DNA of 64,000 nucleotides from Bacteroidales bacterium UBA3290 (GCA_002361615.1 DETK01000044.1:42614-106613), one strand, 5' to 3'; positions 37,577 to 46,215 are shown, numbered from the stretch's first letter. Notes: generated from the sequence alone by a model not told the origin. Numbers and translations: made by a program.

Positions 37577-37663
37577 GGTGAGTTGTCCGAGTGGTTGAAG
37601 GAGCCTGCCTCGAAAACAGGTGTGCGGGTGACCGTACCGGGGGTTCGAATCCCTCACTCACCG
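37577..37663 (+). tRNA. tRNA-Ser(CGA)
   Basis: 87 bases: acceptor GGTGAGT/ACTCACC, discriminator G, anticodon loop CTCGAAA (anticodon CGA, codon UCG), long variable arm, T-loop TTCGAAT. Its 3' end from the T-loop is repeated at 57640, marking it as an integration target. Confidence 0.92.
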
Positions 37664-37708
37664 CAACCTAGAATGGCATCGCAGCGAAGCTGCGGTGCTT
37701 TTTTGTTG
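37642..37708. repeat. attL: tRNA-Ser 3' end direct repeat
   Basis: 67 bases running from GGTTCG of the T-loop through the tRNA end and its terminator to TTTTTTGTTG. It matches 57640-57706 with two differences (AA for TT at 37648-37649). Together with the integrase at the other end this marks the left boundary of a 20-kb island. Confidence 0.8.
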
Positions 37709-37790
37709 TCCGGCCGTTGCAAGCTTGCTTGCATAAGGCAGGACAACAAAAAAGCACCAGCGGGCCGCAGGCCCGGGATGCCATTCCAGG
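37667..37790. repeat. Composite palindromic repeat with back-to-back terminators, copy 1
   Basis: Outer arms AATGGCATC / GATGCCATT and inner arms GGTGCTTTTTTGTTGTCC / GGACAACAAAAAAGCACC enclose small GC hairpins (GCAGC-GAA-GCTGC; CGGGCC-GCA-GGCCCG). The first hairpin followed by TTTTTT acts as the tRNA-Ser terminator; the second half works for the other strand. A second copy is at 57665-57789. Confidence 0.8.
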
Positions 37791-37875
37791 TTGCAAGGGC
37801 CCCGCGGCGAGCGTCCAGGGAATGCACAGCCCCCAGGGCGAGCACAATCCCGTCAGGGAATGCGCAGGGCCCCCG
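37791..37875. repeat. GC-rich repeat tail (short form)
   Basis: Starts TTGCAAGGGCCCCGCGGCGA and contains about two units of the GGGAATGC...GAGCACAATCCCG family. The same sequence follows the palindrome at 57793 and occurs alone, expanded, at 60484-60720. Confidence 0.7.
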
Positions 37876-38220
37876 GCCCTCACCGGCGTCGCTGCCCCGG
37901 CAGCCGCTACCGTCGCCCTCAGCGCCAGCGCGATGACATTCACCCTGGACAGCATTCCTGACTCGGTGACGAACCTCAAGCTCGTGATCCTGGCTTCCGA
38001 GCCCCAGAGCAACGGCGTGAACCGCGCCTACAGCAAGGCCGCAGCCTTCACCAGCCTGCAGACACCCGTGGCCACGGCCATCAACATCAAGGCCGACTAC
38101 GATGCGAAGAACGGATCCCCGACCGCCGGCAACCCGAAGGTCTTCTTCCGCTACTTCTACATCAACACCGCCACCGGTGAGAAGTCGGCCGACATGTACG
38201 TCTCTGCGAAACTGGGTTAG
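37876..38220 (+). pseudogene. Repeat-family protein, C-terminal fragment
   Basis: Frame reads ALTGVAAPAAATVALSASAM to the end FFRYFYINTATGEKSADMYV and stop at 38220. No start or N-terminal part; the upstream DNA is repeat. GC-rich and coding-like, unlike the AT-rich genes that follow. The end is repeated at 45084. Resembles the C-terminal half of DUF6266-like proteins; tentative. Confidence 0.55.
38134..38200. repeat. 67-bp direct repeat, left copy
   Basis: Identical to 45084-45150. The copies bound a 6.9-kb segment that holds the three-gene TA module and the BlaI-M56-GLPGLI-receptor operon. Confidence 0.8.
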
Positions 38221-38236
38221 CATTGACATATCTTGC

Positions 38237-38274
38237 GAAAAAGGCTTGTGCAAATCTTTGTGCAAGCCTTTTTC
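38237..38274 (+). terminator. Terminator after gene fragment
   Basis: GAAAAAGGCTTG pairs with CAAGCCTTTTTC (12 bp) around a centre that can pair further by G-U pairs; A and T runs on both sides make it usable in either direction. Confidence 0.7.
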
Positions 38275-38307
38275 GTTGATTTAAGAAGGAATCGCTATAA
38301 AAAAATT

Positions 38308-38368
38308 AACCAGTTGGTTGATTTATTCAAAACAAGTAGTATATTTGCAGAAAATAAACCGATTGGTT
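38308..38368 (+). promoter_or_regulatory. Twin operators and promoter of TA-like module
   Basis: AACCAGTTGGTT (38308-38319) and AACCGATTGGTT (38357-38368) are two dyads of the form AACC-N4-GGTT, 49 bases apart, flanking a TATATTTG box (38340-38347). The second overlaps the expected transcript start. This is the layout expected for autorepression by the XRE antitoxin two genes downstream. Confidence 0.75.
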
Positions 38369-38372
38369 AATT

Positions 38373-38996
38373 GTGGAATATAAACGCATCTTTTCTTCCC
38401 AAGGTGATACCAATACTGCTCTCTCAGTCTGCTTCTCTCGGCCTGAGTTGTTATCAATGGGAGTACAGGAATGTGCGGATGAATTGGACCCTGAATATAT
38501 TGGAAAAACAGAGTTGTCGAAATTGGTTTCCCTTTGGAAGGACCCTTTATATCTCGCGCAGTTTTTTGAAACCAACTCTTCTTATTTCTCGGATCCGTTT
38601 TGGAAAGGATTGACAGAAGAAGTATTCGTTGGAGATGTTGTCCAAAATTCTCGAGTTGTATTCAAAGAACTCTTAAGATTACTTGAATCAGGTCAACTTG
38701 TTTCAGTATTTGAACCCTTAGATAAAGAGGAAGACTCTAAGAGACGCCGCGATAAAGTATTCAAGGTTAAAGCAAAATATGGCCATATTGCTAAGAGAGT
38801 AGCTTTTCGCATTTATGGTATAATGGTTGATGAAAATACTGTATGTATAACTGGAGGTGCCATTAAGATTGTGAAAGAAATGTCTGATGCTCCCAATACC
38901 GAAATTGAATTAAAAAAAATGGAGCGAGTCGCGAGTAACATTTTTGACAATGGCATTTTTGATAAAGACAGTTTTATTGATTTTATTGCAGAATAG
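38373..38996 (+). CDS. Putative toxin of three-gene TA module, 207 aa
   Basis: Starts with GTG 38373, only 4 bases after the second operator. No exact family recognised. The C-terminal half (KRVAFRIYGIMVDENTVCIT, then GGAIKIVKEM and ELKKMERV) has the strand-helix pattern and wording of HigB/RelE-like mRNA interferases. AT-rich, unlike the flanking DNA. First gene before an XRE protein and a SecB-like protein, the order seen in toxin-antitoxin-chaperone (TAC) systems. Confidence 0.55.
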   Translation: MEYKRIFSSQGDTNTALSVCFSRPELLSMGVQECADELDPEYIGKTELSKLVSLWKDPLYLAQFFETNSSYFSDPFWKGLTEEVFVGDVVQNSRVVFKELLRLLESGQLVSVFEPLDKEEDSKRRRDKVFKVKAKYGHIAKRVAFRIYGIMVDENTVCITGGAIKIVKEMSDAPNTEIELKKMERVASNIFDNGIFDKDSFIDFIAE

Positions 38997-39000
38997 TTTT

Positions 39001-39480
39001 ATGAGCACGACGAAAAACGGCAAGATTGTGGTTGCCGGAGATGATTTTTCTTGGATTGAAGGAATCGAGAAAGATCTTAATCAGCCTGAAGAGCTGGATG
39101 CGAACGTGCGGATAGCCCTTAGGCTAAGACAGTGTATGAAAGAGCGGGGTTGGAGTCAGAAGGACCTTGCTGCCGCTCTTGGTGTTTCCCCTCAGTATGT
39201 GAATAAGATTCTGAGGAATCAGGATCCCTCATTCTCGGTTAAGATTGCTGAAGAATATGGGAAACGGCTTAATTACCCCCTCATTCGCGTATGCGATGAT
39301 GCTACACTTGATAGTACTATCTACATGAGAAAAGACATTCTTAGTGTGAATAGTCCTTTATTATCGGTAGACATTTGGCGCTTATTGACCAATGGCGTGA
39401 ATGGATTCCAATTCGGTTCAATCAAAGAGTTGTCTAGTAAGAGACACTGCAAGAATCAAATTGCCCTTAACTATGCATAA
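39001..39480 (+). CDS. XRE-family antitoxin-like regulator
   Basis: 159 residues. The HTH lies at about 45-75 (CMKERGWSQKDLAAALGVSP, QYVNKILRNQDPSFSVKIAE). N-terminal arm and C-terminal extension of about 75 residues flank it. Starts 4 bases after the first gene and overlaps the third by 8 bases. Expected to bind the AACC-N4-GGTT operators and neutralise the first gene's product; a C-terminal chaperone-addiction segment would be expected in a TAC antitoxin. Confidence 0.75.
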   Translation: MSTTKNGKIVVAGDDFSWIEGIEKDLNQPEELDANVRIALRLRQCMKERGWSQKDLAAALGVSPQYVNKILRNQDPSFSVKIAEEYGKRLNYPLIRVCDDATLDSTIYMRKDILSVNSPLLSVDIWRLLTNGVNGFQFGSIKELSSKRHCKNQIALNYA

Positions 39481-39916
39481 GAATATTCTTTTCCAGATTC
39501 ACCATATGGAGGTTGAGCAATTTGCTGCTTTGGAAGATCCCAAAGAGGAAAAGAGTTCTTTCTCCGTTTCAATTAGGCCTGGTTGCAATTTCGGCCTTAG
39601 AGCAATTGCAATTTCGGTATGGATTCAATTTGTGTGTGATTCTCATCCTTTTCTGATTCTTAAAACGAATGCCTTTTATCAGCTGAACCAGGAGTCGTGG
39701 GACCAATTGACCGAAAAGGAGTCAGGCCGGGTGGTGATCCCCAAGCCTTTTATTGAAACGTTAGTCCAGATTTCCGTTAGTCAGGCAAGAGGAGTATTGT
39801 TTGCTAAGACGGAGAACTCTCCTTTTTCAAAGTATTTCCTTCCTATCGTAAATGTGGAGAATTTTAATATTAGTGGAGATATGATCATTTCCCCAGAAGG
39901 GGCAATTGTCGAGTAA
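39473..39916 (+). CDS. SecB-like chaperone of TA module
   Basis: 147 residues from ATG 39473, close to SecB length. Four-strand pattern in the N-terminal half (SFSVSIRPGCNFGLRAIAIS) and a C-terminal part of SecB style: FIETLVQISVSQARGVLFAK, then SKYFLPIVNVENF, comparable with the conserved ARG.L...LP.IN..F end of SecB. In TAC systems such proteins protect an unstable antitoxin. Assignment is by pattern and context. Confidence 0.55.
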   Translation: MHKNILFQIHHMEVEQFAALEDPKEEKSSFSVSIRPGCNFGLRAIAISVWIQFVCDSHPFLILKTNAFYQLNQESWDQLTEKESGRVVIPKPFIETLVQISVSQARGVLFAKTENSPFSKYFLPIVNVENFNISGDMIISPEGAIVE

Positions 39917-39941
39917 TCTTTTCTATAAGTGAACTTATACT

Positions 39942-39975
39942 GCCCGACCGTCGAAAGATGGCCGGGCGGTTTTGT
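39942..39975. terminator. Terminator between TA module and receptor gene
   Basis: GCCCG/CGGGC stem with inner CC/GG and TC/GA pairs on a GAAA tetraloop, followed by GGTTTTGTT. Lies between convergent genes. Confidence 0.7.
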
Positions 39976-40001
39976 TATATATTGGCAAAATACTCCTTCC
40001 C

Positions 40002-42608
40002 TTACCGTGACATCCGAATACCGAGGAGGAATTGTCGGCCGGTGAGTTGGGTGATGGAGGAAGTTGTCCGGTAGGCCGAGACGCTTTCGCGGCGGTATTC
40101 GGTGGCGTTCAGCAGATTTCGGCACTCGACGAAGAGCGTGGCATTCTTCAGCGACCAGGAAGCGGAGACTTTCAGGAGCGGAGTGTTAGAAACGCGAACT
40201 CCTGGTATTTCGCTCCAGAGCCAGTGCCCGGTGGCGTCGATGGCAAGCGGCTTGACGGGTTTGAACCGAAGCGTTCCATCTATTTGGACCATCTGAGTCT
40301 GTTGCTTTGAAGATCCTGTGACGAAGTCGCGGTCGTAGCTACCGGTGATGTCCGTGGAGAACCACCAGACGGGGTTGCTAGCGAGGTTGAGCTGCGTATG
40401 CAGCCGAGACGAGTGGTAATTGACCAGCTCGCCCTGCAGGTACTCCTGCATCTCGTTCTCCATCCAGCTGCCCTGCAGTTCCACGACGAAGGCCCGCAGG
40501 CCGAAGTACTTCTTCAGGGAGGCGTTCACGCTCCAGCCAGAAGTGGCGGTCGAAAGCGGCAGGTAGTATTGGTACGTCTGGTTTTCCAGCCAGATGCTGG
40601 AAGAGGCGCGGTTGGATCCGCCCATTGACCAGGAACCGGAGAGGGTGGCGAAGAACATTGCGGGTATATCGTTCCAGCGGAGCGTCGCCTGCGTGTTCCA
40701 GCGTGTGCTGAGCCGCAAACTGTCGCTGACGGCCAATGTGCGCCAGGACTGCATCACCGCCGCGTCGAGCAGCGATTCGGCGTTGGAGCGAGTCAGTGCA
40801 TAAGACGATGAAGCAGAGAGTTCAAGTCGCCTCGACAGCTTCCACTGCAGCGAGGACGATGGTGTGAGCGTGGGATAGAGCAGGTTGTCGTGCCCCCGGA
40901 TGATGAGATAGTGCAGCGTAGCGGGAAGCGCGAGGGTGAGCCGGGCGCCGCCCAGCGAAATGGCATCCGAAACGCGAGCAGTGGGCCGTAGTGCCAGCAC
41001 GGACAGCGAGCCGGAAGTTATGAAGCCTTCGAACGTCACGCCCTCTGCTTCTGCCCGACGGTCTACATACTCCAGCGCCATGCCTTCCGAGAGGCTGATG
41101 CGGTGTCGGCCGGCACTCCACTTATGTGACGTCCGCAGGTCGGTCGAGAAGTCTTGCCCGAACAGATGCTGGCCATACTCCCGTCCGTCGGTCACATAGC
41201 GCGCGGCGTGATTGGTGCGGCGATACTTGTTGTCGCTGGTCAGTTCCAACGCCCGTCCGGAGCCCCGACGCAACACCAGCTTCAAAAGATTGTCGGCCTT
41301 GAACGAGGGCAGGTCATAGTGCTGGCCGTACTGGTTGCGGCCTCCCTGCAGGGCCGATTCGTTGACCCGCAGCTGTCCCGCTGCCGAGAATTCATTACTT
41401 ATATAGCGTTTCGCGCCGTTATCCTCGTACGCTGCCATTCCCGAAAAGTAGCCGCGCCGGTCGGTCATCGTGCGGTTTTCCAAGATTTCGAGTGAAGCGC
41501 CGTCGGCAAAGCGGATTTCGTCGTGGCTCTCCGAGGTTTCGTTATAGCGTTCACCAGCCGCCTGTAGTGCGAGGCGCAGCTGTCGCGTTTCATCCAACTT
41601 GATCAGGTGGTTGAAGGAGCCGAGTCCGGAGATATTGTCGTACCAGTATTCCTTGGGCAGCGAGAGATAGCTCCGGCCCGGGTTCAGGCGGGAACGCAAG
41701 TCGCTGTCGACTTCGCCGGGCGTGATGAGGTAAGCGCCAGGGCCGCGCCCGAGAATGGACTGTTGCTGCAATTCCTGCAGGATGTCGCCGCCGTCGTTGT
41801 TCCCTTTGATGAGGAAGAGGCTCTGGCGTTTTTTGCCGAAGTTCGAGAGCATTACCCGTGCCTCGAAAAGCGGGAACGGCGGCAGGCCGAGGGTCGCATC
41901 GCCCGAGAACAACCAGGTGCTCCGCACGCTCTCCTTCAGGATGATGTTGATGGCGCTACGGTCGGTGAGCGAAATGTCCTGCAACGCACGCACGGGCTGG
42001 TGGTTCTGATAGACTTCCACCCGCGCGATGGCATCGGCCGAGAGATTGTTGGTCACTGTGCCATAGCGAGCGCCCATCAGGTCCATTCCTTCCACGTAGA
42101 GTTTTCCGATGGCCTTCCCATTGTGCTGGATGCCGCCCGAGGGCGTGACCGTAATGCCGGGCAACTTCTCGAGCAGGTCGCCCATGGATCGTTCGGTACC
42201 ATCCCGGAAGGCCCCGGCCGTATAGGAAAGCGTATCGCCTTTTTCTTCAACAGCGGCAGCTTCCACCCGCGCCGCCCGCAGTTCCGTTCGCTGCTCCGCC
42301 AGTTCAATCACGATGTCGGTGCTTGTACCCGGCACCAGGGGCAACTTCGTCGCGGCAAACCCCATCATCGAAACCCGAATCTCATTGAGCACCACACCTT
42401 CCGGCACCTTCAGCACAAACCGACCCTCTCCGTCGCTATAGGCAAAGGCTTTCTGCTGCGAAGCGGCCAGCCCCAACACAAAAGCCCCGGCCACGGGTTC
42501 CTTCGTCTTCTTTTCGCGCACGATGCCCGACACGGCCGTCTGGGCGAGGGCCGCGGTGCAACTGACCAGCAGGGCCAGCAAGAGCGAAAGAATCCGGGGT
42601 CGCAACAC
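40002..42608 (-). CDS. TonB-dependent receptor-like outer membrane protein
   Basis: 868 residues with GTG 42608 as start, overlapping the GLPGLI stop by one base (TAGTG). Signal peptide (LRPRILSLLLALLVSCTAAL), a carboxypeptidase-regulatory-like beta domain (TAVSGIVREKKTKEPVAGAF), a plug-like region (GTERSMGDLLEKLPGITVTP; GKLYVEGMDLMGARYG) and a long beta-barrel ending with an aromatic-containing C-terminus. Such proteins occur downstream of GLPGLI genes in Bacteroidetes; the ligand is unknown. Confidence 0.8.
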   Translation of the reverse strand: MLRPRILSLLLALLVSCTAALAQTAVSGIVREKKTKEPVAGAFVLGLAASQQKAFAYSDGEGRFVLKVPEGVVLNEIRVSMMGFAATKLPLVPGTSTDIVIELAEQRTELRAARVEAAAVEEKGDTLSYTAGAFRDGTERSMGDLLEKLPGITVTPSGGIQHNGKAIGKLYVEGMDLMGARYGTVTNNLSADAIARVEVYQNHQPVRALQDISLTDRSAINIILKESVRSTWLFSGDATLGLPPFPLFEARVMLSNFGKKRQSLFLIKGNNDGGDILQELQQQSILGRGPGAYLITPGEVDSDLRSRLNPGRSYLSLPKEYWYDNISGLGSFNHLIKLDETRQLRLALQAAGERYNETSESHDEIRFADGASLEILENRTMTDRRGYFSGMAAYEDNGAKRYISNEFSAAGQLRVNESALQGGRNQYGQHYDLPSFKADNLLKLVLRRGSGRALELTSDNKYRRTNHAARYVTDGREYGQHLFGQDFSTDLRTSHKWSAGRHRISLSEGMALEYVDRRAEAEGVTFEGFITSGSLSVLALRPTARVSDAISLGGARLTLALPATLHYLIIRGHDNLLYPTLTPSSSLQWKLSRRLELSASSSYALTRSNAESLLDAAVMQSWRTLAVSDSLRLSTRWNTQATLRWNDIPAMFFATLSGSWSMGGSNRASSSIWLENQTYQYYLPLSTATSGWSVNASLKKYFGLRAFVVELQGSWMENEMQEYLQGELVNYHSSRLHTQLNLASNPVWWFSTDITGSYDRDFVTGSSKQQTQMVQIDGTLRFKPVKPLAIDATGHWLWSEIPGVRVSNTPLLKVSASWSLKNATLFVECRNLLNATEYRRESVSAYRTTSSITQLTGRQFLLGIRMSR

Positions 42609-43486
42609 TATTTCTTGTCTTTCCAATACTCCGTAGGAATTTTTGGGATGTATTTGAAGAACGCAGCCCTGTCGAGTTCCCTGCCATTGGCGTCGGTTGC
42701 TCGTGCGCCTTGGCTGTGATGCGCTTCGTCGAAGAAATGCACATCACTCATGAGTTTCGTATAGGTGCTTTCTACCTTCTGCAGTTCGTCCGTTGTGTAA
42801 TCCGCCCCTCTTTTCTTATTGTGCGGTTCCAGATAGTATTTTCGCAACAGATCGAAGCGACAGCCTTCGGTCAACGATTCGATTCCGGTGAACTTGAAAA
42901 TGAAAAGATTGTCAGCATCCCGCGCCTCCACGATCAAGCCCGGTGCACCCCATAGTAGCCAGGGCCCGATGTTTAGCGGGATTTCTTCCGTGTACCAGAC
43001 CGTCCAGTCGCGACCCAGATATTGCGCTGTCGCCTTATGGCAAAGGTAACCTTCTACATCCTTTTCCTCATCCGATAATACCCATTCCGGCAAGATGAGT
43101 TGGCCGGTGCCGTTCAGGTGAAGCGTGGCGCTTTTGTAATGCTGAATGAAAGACTGTGTCTGGTAGTCAATAGTCGTGCATTCAAACAATTTGGAACGGA
43201 GCCGTGTCAACTGGCCGTATGTTTCATTGTCGGCAATGGAGCCCGTTTCATCAAAGGCGATGAAGCTCAGGGAATCTCTTATCGCTGTCGTTTCGCTGTA
43301 CCAGGCAGTTCGTCCGTCACAATGGTCAAGCCGCATGTCCGGCACTTTATAGAAACCCTTTGCAGGGTCCTTTTTGTAGAAATACTGATAGCTGCACCGG
43401 ACATTCTGAGCCTCAGCAGAAAAGGCAAGAAACGCCAGAGCCAGGATGCATAATGACGTGCGAGAGAACAGATTATGGTTTTTCAT
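42608..43486 (-). CDS. GLPGLI family secreted protein
   Basis: 292 residues with signal peptide (TSLCILALAFLAFSAEAQ). The family motif is present as LLWGAPGLIVEARDADNLF. Strands throughout, no catalytic motif known. It overlaps the upstream M56 gene by 14 bases and the downstream receptor by one base, so the four genes BlaI, M56, GLPGLI and receptor form one operon. Confidence 0.88.
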   Translation of the reverse strand: MKNHNLFSRTSLCILALAFLAFSAEAQNVRCSYQYFYKKDPAKGFYKVPDMRLDHCDGRTAWYSETTAIRDSLSFIAFDETGSIADNETYGQLTRLRSKLFECTTIDYQTQSFIQHYKSATLHLNGTGQLILPEWVLSDEEKDVEGYLCHKATAQYLGRDWTVWYTEEIPLNIGPWLLWGAPGLIVEARDADNLFIFKFTGIESLTEGCRFDLLRKYYLEPHNKKRGADYTTDELQKVESTYTKLMSDVHFFDEAHHSQGARATDANGRELDRAAFFKYIPKIPTEYWKDKK

Positions 43487-44630
43487 TACGAGGAGGTTTT
43501 AAATCAAGGGGGCAGATATAAGTGACCTCAACTGGTTTGCCGTCTTTTTCTTGCGGGATCCATCTGGGCGATTTGTGGGCGGCGCGCAGAATCTCCGCAT
43601 CCAGGTCAGGGTGCAGGGTACCGAGCAGTTTGATGTCGTGCATATAGCCTTCGGTGTCCAGTTTGAAATCGAGGAGGATGCGACCTTCCACTCCCGCTTT
43701 ACGGCACGAGCGCGGGTAATGGATTTCATCGTACAGCCAGTTGACGAATTGTACCCCGTTGACGAAGTTGGCGGGATGTATGGGTTCGGCAGTCAGCAGG
43801 GTGATGCCAGCCAGCAGGGGCAGCACCAGCAGCGTGACGGCACGACGCCATCCGCTCTGGGAGGGGCGACGCAGTTGAGCGAGGCGCAGTTTCAGCTGCG
43901 CGTGGTTGAAACCATTGGCTTGCAGGAACTGTGATTCTCCTACTGCCTTGCGGATCAGAAGTTTCTGGTATTGGGTGCCGTCGATTCCCTGTCCGAGTAT
44001 GACGGCGTCCGCTTCGTATTCGTGTAGTAGCTGCAGTTCGTTCCGGCATACCCACACCAACGGGTTGAACCACTGGAATGCTGTCAGGAAGCTGAAGAAT
44101 AGCATATCCCACGAGTGTCCGCAGGCGACGTGGGCGCGTTCGTGGGAGAATATCGCCGGATAGGCTTCATAGTCATTGCGGCTCATCACGATGCGGTGCA
44201 TCCAACTGAAGGAGGCGACATCGCGATCCAGCAGATACAGCCGGCAACCGTCCTGAACATCAAATGGCGCGCTCCGGAAAAGACGGATCATCCGAATGTA
44301 GGATACAGCATTGACGGCCAGGACGACGAGCACGCCAACCAGCCAGAGTCCGGCGGCAAGAATCGGCCATTGCAGACGAATAGCCGCTGTCGGCGCTGAT
44401 ACATCAATTTCTTCTATCGCTGCGGGCGCTGATGGAAGGTTGTCTAGCAGCGTCGGCCCCGCCGTATGCACGGGCAGCAGCGGAAGCACCAGACATAGGA
44501 CCGTGCCCGAAAGCAGCACCGCGCGATTGAAGTGGAAATGCTTGCTACGCCGCGTCACCAGCAGAAAGAAGGCGGAGAAGACAGTCAGGTACAACGCACT
44601 TCTGACTAGATAAATGATAAAGGCCGTCAT
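43473..44630 (-). CDS. M56 metallopeptidase with C-terminal TonB domain
   Basis: 385 residues. Membrane segments at the N-terminus, gluzincin motif HERAHVACGHS and EYEADAVI, a further membrane segment (AVTLLVLPLLAGITLL) and a C-terminal TonB-like energy-transducing domain (SCRKAGVEGRILLDFKLDTE; ILRAAHKSPRWIPQEKDGKP). It may sense the state of the outer membrane receptor encoded two genes later by direct contact and cleave BlaI (inference). ATGA overlap with BlaI. Confidence 0.87.
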   Translation of the reverse strand: MTAFIIYLVRSALYLTVFSAFFLLVTRRSKHFHFNRAVLLSGTVLCLVLPLLPVHTAGPTLLDNLPSAPAAIEEIDVSAPTAAIRLQWPILAAGLWLVGVLVVLAVNAVSYIRMIRLFRSAPFDVQDGCRLYLLDRDVASFSWMHRIVMSRNDYEAYPAIFSHERAHVACGHSWDMLFFSFLTAFQWFNPLVWVCRNELQLLHEYEADAVILGQGIDGTQYQKLLIRKAVGESQFLQANGFNHAQLKLRLAQLRRPSQSGWRRAVTLLVLPLLAGITLLTAEPIHPANFVNGVQFVNWLYDEIHYPRSCRKAGVEGRILLDFKLDTEGYMHDIKLLGTLHPDLDAEILRAAHKSPRWIPQEKDGKPVEVTYICPLDLKPPRNEKP

Positions 44631-44989
44631 TTCTTGGTGTCTTCGATTTCGGCAATGAGCGCCTTGAGCTCCGCCAGATCCATCTTCTCTTCTTTCACGA
44701 ACCGAGAGACCATTTGCGTGTAAGAACTACCATAGAACCTGTCGACCACATCGGAAATGGTCTTGTCGACGATGTCCTGTTCGCTCTGCACGGCATGGTA
44801 GCGATAGGCGTTAGCATATTTCTCGCGGGCCACGTATCCTTTGTCTTCCAGGATACCCAACTGCGTTGCCAGCGTGTTGTGGTGCGGCTTGGGATCGGGG
44901 TAGTACTGCAGGAGGTCCTGGATGAACATGTCCCCATGCGCCCAGAACAACCGCATAATGAATTCCTCTTTGACCGATAGTTTCTTCAT
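44627..44989 (-). CDS. BlaI/MecI-family repressor
   Basis: 120 residues (MKKLSVKEEFIMRLFWAHGD). Winged helix with YPDPKPHHNTLATQLGILED and a dimerisation helix KMDLAELKALIAEIED. First gene of the four-gene operon. A TAACTTTG box lies upstream on the minus strand (45027-45020), and a short dyad GTAGTTCTAC at 45057-45066 could be its operator. Confidence 0.9.
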   Translation of the reverse strand: MKKLSVKEEFIMRLFWAHGDMFIQDLLQYYPDPKPHHNTLATQLGILEDKGYVAREKYANAYRYHAVQSEQDIVDKTISDVVDRFYGSSYTQMVSRFVKEEKMDLAELKALIAEIEDTKK

Positions 44990-45083
44990 CTGAGCCTGAA
45001 TTATAGTGTTTCAGGACAAAGTTAGAAAACATTTCATAAAACGAAGAATATTATTAGTAGTTCTACGAATAACCCACTACACT

Positions 45084-45173
45084 CCGAAGGTCTTCTTCCG
45101 CTACTTCTACATCAACACCGCCACCGGTGAGAAGTCGGCCGACATGTACGCCAGCGCGAAGCTGTCGGTGTAA
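45084..45173 (+). pseudogene. Repeat-family protein, C-terminal stub (and 67-bp direct repeat)
   Basis: The frame PKVFFRYFYINTATGEKSAD then MYASAKLSV ends at 45173. The first 67 bases (to 45150) are identical to 38134-38200. No start. It is the right boundary of the 6.9-kb inserted-looking segment. Confidence 0.65.
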
Positions 45174-45199
45174 GCAAGACAACAACCCTCTCTTTGCAG

Positions 45200-45230
45200 A
45201 ACGCTCCGACCAGAAGGCCGGAGCGTTTTG
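45200..45230. terminator. Terminator
   Basis: AACGCTCCG (45200-45208) and CGGAGCGTT (45219-45227) form a perfect 9-bp stem followed by TTG and T-rich DNA. Serves the gene stub and possibly the convergent SdpI-like gene. Confidence 0.8.
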
Positions 45231-45238
45231 TTATTTCT

Positions 45239-45616
45239 CTACAGAGATTTTCCGAACTCGTCGAAGTTTTTCATTAATGCCCTTTCTGTCAGGAGTATTG
45301 TAACCAGCAACAGAAGCGTCTGAATGCCCAAAACGATTAATCCCGCCACACTGATCACTTGCTCGCTTTTTCCGAGCACCAGGCATAACGGAACAAGAGA
45401 GATCGGGAGACTCACCAGGCCACACACAAGCCACAGTTTCCCGAAATAGTAATGCGCAAAATCCCAGGTTTCCTGACTCCTCACAGATCTTCTCGTCCTG
45501 TATCCATAGTAAGAGTTTATTTTTTTTGGAGGATTCTTCATTAACAACAAGCCAAAGCCTACCATCATCAGAGGCATTATGAGAATCACAAGCAGCATTA
45601 TATATCCAAAGGCCAT
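45239..45616 (-). CDS. SdpI family membrane protein
   Basis: 125 residues with three membrane helices. The family motif is present between the first two: KKINSYYGYRTRRSVRSQET then WDFAHYYFGKLW. In Bacillus SdpI gives immunity to the toxin SdpC; Bacteroidetes homologues have no established role. Stands alone here. Confidence 0.82.
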   Translation of the reverse strand: MAFGYIMLLVILIMPLMMVGFGLLLMKNPPKKINSYYGYRTRRSVRSQETWDFAHYYFGKLWLVCGLVSLPISLVPLCLVLGKSEQVISVAGLIVLGIQTLLLLVTILLTERALMKNFDEFGKSL

Positions 45617-45660
45617 TGTCCAAATGTTTTTTACCTGACCACTAAGTTACGGATTTTCGA

Positions 45661-46215
45661 CTACAAACCAATCAAAAACGACTGCTGATGATACTGGCTT
45701 CGGCAGCCTGTGACCGTATCGAGCAGGATGAACCGGACATGCACCTGGTAATGCTGCAGGTTGAGGCCCTAGATGCTCGGATCTATGAAGAGATTGACTG
45801 ACGAAGATCCACATGGGCGATCCGCCAGGACATTGCGAATCTTACCCGGGTTGCGCCCCTTGCCTGGCTGCGTGAGCTGGATCTTGGCCAGCAGCCGATA
45901 GCGCTCAGGGACAAACGCAGCAGCAATAAACACCGAAACCGGTAATACCAACAAACCCTCAACCACAGACGCTCCACCCACCTCAACAGCGAATGGAGGA
46001 AACTTCTCAAAGGCCCGCGGCTCCGGAACTTGCTCATTTCCGAGCGTGGCGAAACCGTGGTAGGCACTGACAAATCGATTGTAGCCGGAGATGCGGGTGG
46101 AGTGGTCGAAGGGTGGCCGGTGCGGCTCGACATTCCAGACCAGGGCATTCCACTGAAGTTGCACTTCCTGTGGCAAGGAGCGCCAGGCGGCCAAAGCTCG
46201 CTGATGGACCGACAA
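45661..46215 (-). pseudogene. Degraded repeat-family protein
   Basis: The main frame carries SVHQRALAAWRSLPQEVQLQ, PHRPPFDHSTRISGYNRFVS, AYHGFATLGNEQVPEPRAFE and PERYRLLAKIQLTQPGKGRN, then stops at 45769. The expected end (HYQVHVRFILLDTVTGCRSQ) continues in another frame to a stop at 45661. So it is frameshifted near 45780 and lacks a proper N-terminus. Homologue of 11509-11979. Confidence 0.65.
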
